DNA from: Elusimicrobia bacterium RIFOXYB2_FULL_49_7
GTDB taxonomy: Bacteria; Fibrobacterota; OXYB2-FULL-49-7
Direction of reading: 5' to 3'
DNA: 6,715 bases
NCBI GenBank assembly: GCA_001800515.1
Contig: MGVN01000145.1
Coordinates: 1 to 6,715 of the forward strand
How positions within the stretch are numbered: the first letter of the stretch is position 1; each line of letters begins with the position of its first letter. The translations under genes and the position numbers were made by a program. A model generated the notes under the pieces. That model ran no database searches and was not told the DNA's origin. It saw only the letters and a list, made by a program, of their open reading frames with translations. Positions 1 to 6,103 of the stretch are shown piece after piece.

Positions 1-898
1 ATTTGTAAAATGGAGACATTCTCTTTTTAAGCACTTCGCTGCCGGCGATGGTTTCAAATACTTTCTTGTAGTTAAACGAGATGCCTTGCTCTGGTACGTC
101 GAACCACGATGCTAACGTTTCTTTTGAAAAATTCCATGCCTTGGGAGGCTCAAAATACCAGTCCTTGTCCTGTGATGCGCTGGTTGTAATAAACATCGGC
201 GCGCCTTTTTTAAGTACGCGTTCAAATTCTTTTACGCTTCCCGGCATGTCTTCATACTTGTTGTGTTCAAATGCTGAAACCGATGCAATCGCATCAGCAG
301 TAGCCTCCGGTAATGGTATGTTGTTAAACGTCCCGCGCAGGAACGTGATTTTTCCGAACGAAGAATGATCTTTCAATGTTTCCATGATATAAGGCAGGTT
401 AAAAGTATTTTTAAATTTTTTACTGAATTGGTATTTCTTCATGCCCATGTAAAAATATAATTTCGCGGGACTGTTGACATTTTTTAAGCGTTCAAGAAAA
501 TTTTTCCGGGTTTGTTTTGAAGCGTCAGTTTTGTCTCCATACGTCATAAAATTCATGTACTCGTGCTTGTAGGCGCCGAGGTCGCGGCTGTTGAGGTTGA
601 TTGTAAAAATATTTTTTGAAAAACGCGGTATTGCCCTGTCCGTAAAATCAAGGCTGATTACGTTATACCCTCTTGCCGCAAGTATGAATTGGGTCATGCC
701 CAGGCCCGCCCCTGCATCAACTATGGTAGCTCCGCGCGGAAGCGCCATGCGTTCGATGTTATCGAGTATCCATATTATGTCCAGGTCATAATGCCAGCCG
801 TTGGGCCAGTTAAAGACGTTTAACCAGTGATCAATTTCGTTTAATTTGCCTGTATTGTCAAGCAGCTGAACGTCCAGCAATTCAATGCGGTTACTCAT
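1..898 (-). CDS. Class I SAM-dependent methyltransferase, 3' end outside the window
   Basis: The frame is open from an ATG at 896-898 to the window edge: 299 codons with no stop. The protein probably transfers a methyl group from S-adenosylmethionine to a glycan precursor or related small molecule in the cytoplasm. Visible motifs are the SAM-binding loop VDAGAGLG (residues 50-57), the acidic end of strand 2 in VISLDF (D84), the RGTFNNIPLPEATADAIASV stretch (178-197, the usual 'LPF..sFDaV' region of Methyltransf_11-like proteins) and SAFEH (198-202). About 90 residues separate D84 from RGT, against some 20-25 in ordinary members, so there is a large insertion (about 85-175) rich in Lys, Phe, Tyr and Asn. 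The start is backed by a GGGAG Shine-Dalgarno six bases upstream. It overlaps the stop of the preceding methyltransferase by 8 bases, which suggests translational coupling. The class is fairly certain; the substrate is unknown. Confidence 0.85.
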   Translation of the reverse strand, partial: MSNRIELLDVQLLDNTGKLNEIDHWLNVFNWPNGWHYDLDIIWILDNIERMALPRGATIVDAGAGLGMTQFILAARGYNVISLDFTDRAIPRFSKNIFTINLNSRDLGAYKHEYMNFMTYGDKTDASKQTRKNFLERLKNVNSPAKLYFYMGMKKYQFSKKFKNTFNLPYIMETLKDHSSFGKITFLRGTFNNIPLPEATADAIASVSAFEHNKYEDMPGSVKEFERVLKKGAPMFITTSASQDKDWYFEPPKAWNFSKETLASWFDVPEQGISFNYKKVFETIAGSEVLKKRMSPFYK

Positions 899-1931
899 AT
901 GTTTCTCCCGATAGTTTTTTTAAGCACCATTTTTTAAATTTTCGCAGCGGTTTCGATTCGGCTGTTTTGCGCGCGGTTTCCAGTTGCTCGAGATAGGATA
1001 ATATGCGGCTGTAGTTGCCCGAGGTATTGACGCGTTCAACATCCGGGGTATTGGTATATTGAAAAATACTTCTGATATATTCATCGCCCCCGATAAACTT
1101 GAATCCCGACGGTTCCACGGCGGAACGCAGCGAGGTAAGGTTAAAATTATAGTTATGGGCCATGATCGAGTATATTAAATAGTTATAGCCGTATTCGCTC
1201 TTGTTAAGCAGGTCGCAAACTCCGGGGACTTCTATGTATAAGTAGCCGTTATTGTCCATGAGATCTGCAATGGATTTTAGTTCGTTATTAATATCCACGA
1301 AATGTTCAAGGACGTGGCTTAATATTACAAGGTTGGCTTTTTTACCTTTTAAAACTTCCGGCCCGCCCTTGTAAACTTCCAGGCCTTTCTCTTTTGCTTT
1401 CGATACGGCTTCTTCCGAAAAATCGCAGCCGTAAACAGTTGTTGATACGTTTTCTTTGCTGAAAATCTCTTTAAGCGTATTGATTTTCACGCCGCTGCCG
1501 CAGCCTATTTCTATGATGGTGAGTTTTTTGTTGCCTATTGACGGAACGTGCTTTTTCATAAGCTGGTATATGCCGGCAGCTTTCTCCCTGTCCCCGGTCG
1601 AAAGTTCCGCGCTGTTTTCGCCAAGGACCAGCCCCCAGTAAATATCCATGTAAAATTGCGGCAGATCCTTAAGGGACAGGCGCGGCGTTGTGATTATCAA
1701 TCCGCAATCCTTGCAGATTACGGTGCCGAACGGCAGGCCGAAACGATCCTGCAGGCTCAACTGTTCAAGGTTTCGCGAACGGCACCGGCACTCATCAACC
1801 TGTTCCAGTTTGAATTTCCCCTCGAATATATTTTTCAACAGGCGAAAATAGTATGGTTTCTTTGTCTTCCCGAGTTTTATTCCTTCATAAAACGGGAATA
1901 AAGAAGGATGCTTTTCCAGTATGGTATGCAT
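891..1931 (-). CDS. Class I SAM-dependent methyltransferase with N-terminal Cys4 zinc-knuckle-like motif
   Basis: This 346-residue cytoplasmic protein probably methylates a sugar, glycan intermediate or other small molecule. Residues 48-50 (CRC) and 73-76 (CKDC, followed by GLIITTPRL) form a C-x-C...C-x-x-C set that probably binds zinc. Such knuckles precede the SAM fold in many methyltransferases of polysaccharide clusters. The SAM domain follows: EIGCGSG (141-147), VYGCDFS with the acidic residue D170, LVILSHVLEHF (201-211) and YLYIEVPG (230-237). The C-terminus is basic and probably helical. The frame stays open upstream to an ATG at 2003, but that start would overlap the radical SAM gene by 59 bases. 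The ATG at 1929-1931 has an AAGGAA Shine-Dalgarno five bases upstream and begins 13 bases after the radical SAM stop, so it is preferred. The class is certain; the substrate is not shown. Confidence 0.88.
   Translation of the reverse strand: MHTILEKHPSLFPFYEGIKLGKTKKPYYFRLLKNIFEGKFKLEQVDECRCRSRNLEQLSLQDRFGLPFGTVICKDCGLIITTPRLSLKDLPQFYMDIYWGLVLGENSAELSTGDREKAAGIYQLMKKHVPSIGNKKLTIIEIGCGSGVKINTLKEIFSKENVSTTVYGCDFSEEAVSKAKEKGLEVYKGGPEVLKGKKANLVILSHVLEHFVDINNELKSIADLMDNNGYLYIEVPGVCDLLNKSEYGYNYLIYSIMAHNYNFNLTSLRSAVEPSGFKFIGGDEYIRSIFQYTNTPDVERVNTSGNYSRILSYLEQLETARKTAESKPLRKFKKWCLKKLSGETYE
905..909 (-). promoter_or_regulatory. Ribosome binding site for the distal methyltransferase
   Basis: On the minus strand this reads GGGAG, six bases before the ATG at 896-898. 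It lies inside the last codons of the upstream methyltransferase, whose TAA overlaps the new start as ATGAGTAA. It supports the open frame below base 898 as a genuine translated gene. Confidence 0.65.
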
Positions 1932-1936
1932 GTGCG

Positions 1937-1942
1937 TTCCTT
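1937..1942 (-). promoter_or_regulatory. Ribosome binding site that decides the start of the Cys4 methyltransferase
   Basis: The minus strand reads AAGGAA, five bases before the ATG at 1929-1931, in the short gap after the radical SAM stop at 1945-1947. It favours this ATG over the in-frame ATG at 2003 inside the upstream gene. Confidence 0.7.
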
Positions 1943-1944
1943 TT

Positions 1945-3333
1945 TTATGTCTGTCTGAAGCCGCGGAATGAAGAATCCAGTTGCAGGTAAAGTTTTTCAG
2001 CATTCCTGACGGCGTTTTTTAACTGGACAGAAAAATAACGTTCGATAAGTTTTTTATTCGCTTCCAGCAGGTTCCTGTGAAATTCTTCATCGCTTAAACT
2101 GGTAAAATTTACCGAGACCAGGTCGGAATTTAAATGCTTGTTCTCGTAAAAGTCTTCACAATCCTTAAGCAATCCTTTTTCGATCGCGTAATAATATAAC
2201 GGGCTTCCGGGGTAGGGAGTTACCGGCCTTATCGTTCTCATCTGGGCGTTGTCGTCGTATTTTAAAAGAAACTCCACGCCTTTCTGCAGGGTTTTTTCGT
2301 TCTCTCCTATATTGCCGAAAATTATGTTGAAACCCGGGCTTATTCCCGCATTCATAGTAGCTTCGATGCCGCTTATAATTTGTTTAACAGTCAGCGCCTT
2401 GTTCATGTTTTTGAGGATTTCGTCATCCAGGGCTTCGATTCCATAGTTGATAAAAAGACAACCCGCCCGGCGCATCAACTTCAACAAATCCGCTTTTGCA
2501 TAATTTAAACGGCCGTTGCATGACCATTTAAATTTCAAATTTGATTTAAGAATATTCTCGCATAATTCAGTGGTTCTCTGTACCGAGCTCATCAGGAGTT
2601 CGTCCTGGAAATCTATGTATAAAACGTGATATTTCTTCATCAAAATTCCGATTTCCTCGATTATCTTTTCCGATGCCCTGGGCCTGAACCCTTCGTCCAT
2701 TCTATAGCAGAAATTACATTTAAACGTGCAACCCCTGCCGGACAGCATAAGCATTGTCCGCTCGCTGCTTTTACTGTTAGGCCCCCTCAATAAGGCGTAA
2801 TGGTCTATGGGAAATAAATCCCATGCGGGCAGGGGTATTTCGTCAATGTTTTGTATCAGCGGCCGCTTTTGAGTCCGGATAAACTTTCCTTCTTTAATAA
2901 ATGCGATTCCCTGTACATTTTCCAGCGCGCTTTTTTCTTCGAGCGCTTTTAATAACTCGATTATAGTCCGTTCGCCTTCGCCGATAACCACCGCGTCCGC
3001 TTTAGTCACTTTCAGGAAATATTCCGGTTCAGGTGACGGGCCATGGCCGCCGATTACATAGAACGGCCTGTTTTTGGATTCATTTATCGCATGAGATATT
3101 TTTATCAGTTTCCTGTATTGATAATAGCCGCCTATTACCCCTACGCCGACAGCGTCAAATTTCTCATTATCTAACAGATCGGTTAAATGTGATTCCGGAT
3201 AATGATATACGTCCTGATTGTATATAGTAACTTCATGCCCGGCATTCCTGCAAACAGATGCGATGTACGCGGTTCCCAGCGGGAAGACCGATATGTAAGA
3301 ATCATTATCATAGACAACAAGCAGAATCCTCAT
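1945..3333 (-). CDS. B12-binding-domain radical SAM protein
   Basis: This 462-residue cytoplasmic iron-sulfur enzyme has the architecture of the BchE/class B methylase-like superfamily. The N-terminal cobalamin-binding-type domain (about 1-130) shows FPLGTAYIAS (17-26), VIGGHGPSPEPE (93-104) and ADAVVIGEGER (112-122). The linker NIDEIPLPAWDLFP (162-175) is typical. The radical SAM core starts at GRGCTFKCNFCY (199-210), where C202, C206 and C209 hold the 4Fe-4S cluster that cleaves SAM. YGIEALDDEILKNMNK (297-312) and PYPGSPLYYYAIEKGLL (373-389) are usual core and C-terminal signatures. No cluster of C-terminal cysteines is seen, so there is no SPASM domain. The canonical cobalamin-ligand motif DxHxxG is absent. 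AGAGG five bases upstream supports the start, one base after the preceding stop. Radical C-methylation or rearrangement of a sugar or lipid is plausible from context but not shown. Confidence 0.93.
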   Translation of the reverse strand: MRILLVVYDNDSYISVFPLGTAYIASVCRNAGHEVTIYNQDVYHYPESHLTDLLDNEKFDAVGVGVIGGYYQYRKLIKISHAINESKNRPFYVIGGHGPSPEPEYFLKVTKADAVVIGEGERTIIELLKALEEKSALENVQGIAFIKEGKFIRTQKRPLIQNIDEIPLPAWDLFPIDHYALLRGPNSKSSERTMLMLSGRGCTFKCNFCYRMDEGFRPRASEKIIEEIGILMKKYHVLYIDFQDELLMSSVQRTTELCENILKSNLKFKWSCNGRLNYAKADLLKLMRRAGCLFINYGIEALDDEILKNMNKALTVKQIISGIEATMNAGISPGFNIIFGNIGENEKTLQKGVEFLLKYDDNAQMRTIRPVTPYPGSPLYYYAIEKGLLKDCEDFYENKHLNSDLVSVNFTSLSDEEFHRNLLEANKKLIERYFSVQLKNAVRNAEKLYLQLDSSFRGFRQT

Positions 3334-3334
3334 T

Positions 3335-4540
3335 TTAACCTCTGTGCGCCGTTAATCTGTCGGCGACTATTTCCCAGGAATTTAACTGTTCGGTACCGCG
3401 CATTTTTATGAACGTTTCAATGTAAGTGTCATACTTTTCTTTGTTAATTGAGAGCTCTTTTTTCCAATCAATGCAAAGAGGCTCGTCAATATTTATGGGT
3501 TCCTTACCCAGCCAGGCCGCCATATTATATATCATTTCCGTGAGATTATTATGCCGCCCCATTTCTCCGGTAACGATGAAAATTATCGGCTTGTAATACA
3601 TTATTGCGAAGTTAAAGGAAGCGCTGTTGTGGCTGATAACGAATTTTGCATCCCTGACCATTTCGTCAGTCCTGCCCACGAGTAACGTTCTTTTATTGAA
3701 ATAGTCCGGGTGCTCGTCATAGTGCGAGCGCGGGTGCGCCGCGATGGTAACTTTAACATCCTGCTCTTTTTCCGTGTAATCGAAAAATTTACAGAGGCTT
3801 GGATAATACTTTTCAGCCGTAACCAGCGGGGTGGAACCGGTTATGCCGTTGTCCTCGTGAAACGGGAAATATACGTCGAGAAACACCGCGTTGTTTTCGC
3901 ACGATGCCGGTTTCTCTTTCTGTTTCTCAAGGTAGAGGTCGTAGTCGTAAACGTGTATGTATTCCGTCCTGGTATTTTTATCGCACGGGAACAAGTTCAC
4001 TTTTCTTGTAATAGCCGTGGCCGCGAACCAGAACGTTATTGGTTTAATGCCAAACAACTTATAGGGGATGGATGTAAATATCCTGTTTTTTATGCCGGCA
4101 GCTCTTTGCAGCAGTTCCCATGGCTTAGCCTTGATAAGTTTAAGAAAACGGTGAAAAAAACTTTTTTTGGCAGCATAATTATTGTCTTCATTGTAATTAT
4201 ATGGGACAGTAACGAGGAATATCGACGAATAATAAGCCTTGCTCCTGCTTATAAGGCGGTACAACCAGAAAAACCTGGGATAAACAAACCATGTCAATAT
4301 CATGTCATGCGCGGATAATTCTCTGGCGGCGGCAATAACTTCCTGTTTGCTTTTAAACACACGCAACCCCTCGAAATCAACGGGATCGGGCGGAGTCAAT
4401 GTCAATTGCGGATGAAAGACCTTGCTTAAATCCCATACCGCCACCTCAAACCCTCTGCGCTGCAATGTTTCGATGCCTAATCTTTTGTAATCCCTGACGG
4501 AGAAAGGAGATTCGAGTATTAAATATACTTTTTTAATCAT
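3335..4540 (-). CDS. Uncharacterised glycan-cluster protein, probable GT-B-type glycosyltransferase
   Basis: I do not recognise a named family for this 401-residue protein. There is no signal peptide or clear membrane segment, so it is probably cytoplasmic or peripheral to the membrane. The N-terminus (VYLILESPFSVRDYKR, 5-20, then GFEVAVWDLS, 30-39) looks like the first strands of a Rossmann-like domain. The C-terminal half has the features of a nucleotide-sugar-binding GT-B domain: AVFLDVYFPFHED (218-230), TIAAHPRSHY (265-274), a GRTDEMVRDAKFVISHNSAS stretch (289-308), then FAIMYYKPIIFI (311-322). A His-Pro motif followed by a Ser-rich SHNSAS loop recalls polysialyltransferase, Kdo-transferase and CDP-glycerol-transferase folds, but this is resemblance by eye. 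The start overlaps the flippase stop by 8 bases; the best Shine-Dalgarno (AAGGG) is ten bases upstream. Gene and frame are secure; function is inferred from motifs and neighbours. Confidence 0.82.
   Translation of the reverse strand: MIKKVYLILESPFSVRDYKRLGIETLQRRGFEVAVWDLSKVFHPQLTLTPPDPVDFEGLRVFKSKQEVIAAARELSAHDMILTWFVYPRFFWLYRLISRSKAYYSSIFLVTVPYNYNEDNNYAAKKSFFHRFLKLIKAKPWELLQRAAGIKNRIFTSIPYKLFGIKPITFWFAATAITRKVNLFPCDKNTRTEYIHVYDYDLYLEKQKEKPASCENNAVFLDVYFPFHEDNGITGSTPLVTAEKYYPSLCKFFDYTEKEQDVKVTIAAHPRSHYDEHPDYFNKRTLLVGRTDEMVRDAKFVISHNSASFNFAIMYYKPIIFIVTGEMGRHNNLTEMIYNMAAWLGKEPINIDEPLCIDWKKELSINKEKYDTYIETFIKMRGTEQLNSWEIVADRLTAHRG
3339..3343 (-). promoter_or_regulatory. Ribosome binding site for the radical SAM gene
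   Basis: The minus strand reads AGAGG, five bases before the ATG at 3331-3333. It sits within the final codons of the upstream gene, whose TAA is at 3335-3337, so the site is used next to a terminating ribosome. Confidence 0.6.
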
Positions 4541-6098
4541 TTATCGGAAGCCCTTCATTTTTATTGTTCCGGGATTGAAGCAGCATGATCAATTTTGACG
4601 ATATAAATTTATGATCGCCCTTGCGCAAGCCGAATACCCAGGGGAACGTGAAACTTGCGGCAAGCACGAGAAGCGTGTAGAGAAAACCGGATAAGATGAA
4701 ATTAACGATAATATTGTTTTGCGTCCATGGAAAAAATTTCAGGGAATATGAAACCGCAAAGCCGATTGCAAAAAAACCCGCCAGCGACACGAATTGGAGT
4801 TTTACGTACCTGAAAAATGAAATCGGTATCATCTTCGTATTAAAATATAACATGATATTTACGGCTACGATTTGTATGGCCACCATTTTAACGGCCAAGC
4901 CTATGGCGCCGGCCCCGAGCCCCCATTTATCGGGCGGAGCGATGAGAAAGTAAGTGAGAGGAAGGCCTGCAAGCCACATTGCCACGCTTATATTCCTGTA
5001 TAACTTTGTTTTTTCACCCGTGATGAGAAGCGAACTGCTCAGTTGCCCGTAGGTCTGGTGTACGGGATATAGCGCCATGATTTTCATTGGTATGGATGCG
5101 GCTTCGAATTTTCTGCCTCCGAGCAAGTAGGCGACGGCGTCCGATTGTATGAATATAAAGCAGGAAAAGAAGGCAGCCACCGAGTATAGCATCGGGACAT
5201 AGCGGTCAAAAAGGATCGCTATCTTATTTTTGTCGTTTTGAGAAAAAGCTATGGAGTATTCGCGTAACAGCAGCGGTGTCATTGCGCTTGTGAATATAAA
5301 ACAAATAGTGCCTACGTTGAAAGAAAGGCCGTAAAACCCCTGCTGTATGCTTCCCGCAAACCGCTGCAACAGCCAGCGGTCCATGATTCCGGCAACAAGC
5401 CCTATGCATGAACCTGTGAAAAGCGGAAAGCTGAAACGATAAAACTCGTGGGCATATTTTTTAGTCTGGCCGGCAGGCAGGGAAAGATTTTTTAAAATTG
5501 AATACCTTTTTCTGCCTACGAGCAGCAAAAACATCGTAATCAACAATAGAATGTTGAAATACTGGTACAGAAAATAGTTTTTAAGCGTCAGGTGATTGAG
5601 TAAAAATAACGATGCAAGTATTGCTACGCCTGCAACTTTTTGCGCGACCCGCAGCGATTCCGAAAATACCGTAAGCCCGAGGGCGTCAACGATGTTATCC
5701 AACCCGTTACCGGCCCAGGCAAGTATTATCATGACCGCCGCAAGGTAAACGTACTTCATTTCCTGTCCCGGCCAGATTTTCCCCGGCAACGGCGTAAGTT
5801 GAGTAAACAGAACAAAACCCAGCAACAGCAATGAAGAAAAAGCGATGAACCGGAAATAGAATGCGATTAAAGTTGTTTCCGTCTGGCGCTGCGATAATTT
5901 ATTATAAAACCCGATCGTAACGCCCATGTCCAGGAAGCCTTTTATTTCGCCGAAAAAATTTGTAAGAAACGAGAAATTGCCGTACATTTCCGGTCCCAGG
6001 CCGCGCGGGACCATCCCGGCGGACAACAGGCTTATGGCAAAACCCGCCATGTTGGTAACAAGTTTATATGCGTATCTTTTCCTGAGAGAATGTTCCAT
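4533..6098 (-). CDS. Polysaccharide flippase, Wzx / MATE-like (MOP superfamily)
   Basis: This 521-residue polytopic inner-membrane protein probably flips the lipid-linked glycan unit from the cytoplasmic to the outer face, as Wzx does in Wzy-dependent O-antigen and capsule assembly. About 12-14 hydrophobic segments can be read, near residues 12-30, 40-64, 78-98, 115-137, 153-167, 175-194, 222-243, 255-278, 300-317, 335-355, 370-386, 396-418, 432-454 and 463-486. Typical of the family are the short cytoplasmic N-terminus, RGLGPEMYGNFSF (32-44, the common 'lGp..yG.fs' start), the mid-protein FYRFSFPLFTGS (219-230) with MDRWLLQRFAG (239-249), and GAGAIGLA (395-402). The C-terminal tail is basic and soluble. 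Length is a little above the usual 420-500. It begins 5 bases after the glycosyltransferase stop with only a weak AAGAA site very close to the ATG, so initiation may depend on coupling. The glycan carried is unknown. Confidence 0.9.
   Translation of the reverse strand: MEHSLRKRYAYKLVTNMAGFAISLLSAGMVPRGLGPEMYGNFSFLTNFFGEIKGFLDMGVTIGFYNKLSQRQTETTLIAFYFRFIAFSSLLLLGFVLFTQLTPLPGKIWPGQEMKYVYLAAVMIILAWAGNGLDNIVDALGLTVFSESLRVAQKVAGVAILASLFLLNHLTLKNYFLYQYFNILLLITMFLLLVGRKRYSILKNLSLPAGQTKKYAHEFYRFSFPLFTGSCIGLVAGIMDRWLLQRFAGSIQQGFYGLSFNVGTICFIFTSAMTPLLLREYSIAFSQNDKNKIAILFDRYVPMLYSVAAFFSCFIFIQSDAVAYLLGGRKFEAASIPMKIMALYPVHQTYGQLSSSLLITGEKTKLYRNISVAMWLAGLPLTYFLIAPPDKWGLGAGAIGLAVKMVAIQIVAVNIMLYFNTKMIPISFFRYVKLQFVSLAGFFAIGFAVSYSLKFFPWTQNNIIVNFILSGFLYTLLVLAASFTFPWVFGLRKGDHKFISSKLIMLLQSRNNKNEGLPIND
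4551..4555 (-). promoter_or_regulatory. Probable ribosome binding site for the 401-residue protein, long spacing
   Basis: The minus strand reads AAGGG ten bases before the ATG at 4538-4540, longer than the usual 5-9. The start overlaps the flippase stop as ATGATTAA, so coupled re-initiation may matter more than this site. Confidence 0.4.
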
Positions 6099-6103
6099 AT
6101 TTC

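Noticed and set aside
408..424. An A/T-rich tract that resembles a terminator tail
   Set aside because: It lies in the middle of a methyltransferase reading frame and no GC-rich stem precedes it on either strand.
81..791. Plus-strand open frames at 81-368 and 591-791
   Set aside because: Both are antisense to the methyltransferase read on the minus strand from 898, which has SAM-binding motifs throughout this region.
1548..1901. A 117-codon open frame on the plus strand
   Set aside because: It lies wholly antisense to the Cys4 methyltransferase, with no Shine-Dalgarno or domain signal.
1932..2003. The longer start (ATG at 2003) for the Cys4 methyltransferase
   Set aside because: The extra 24 residues overlap the radical SAM gene by 59 bases and look like out-of-frame sequence. 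The ATG at 1931 has a well-spaced AAGGAA.
3710..4318. A 202-codon open frame on the plus strand
   Set aside because: It is antisense to the 401-residue gene, which has clear motifs, a sensible start and operon context. The plus-strand product shows no recognisable domain and an unnatural run of Val, Arg and Phe.
5360..5380. A stem-loop with 7-base arms (ACCGCTG / CAGCGGT) and a 7-base loop
   Set aside because: It is inside the flippase gene, encodes the DRWLLQR stretch, and has no following T-run or gene boundary, so it is not a terminator.
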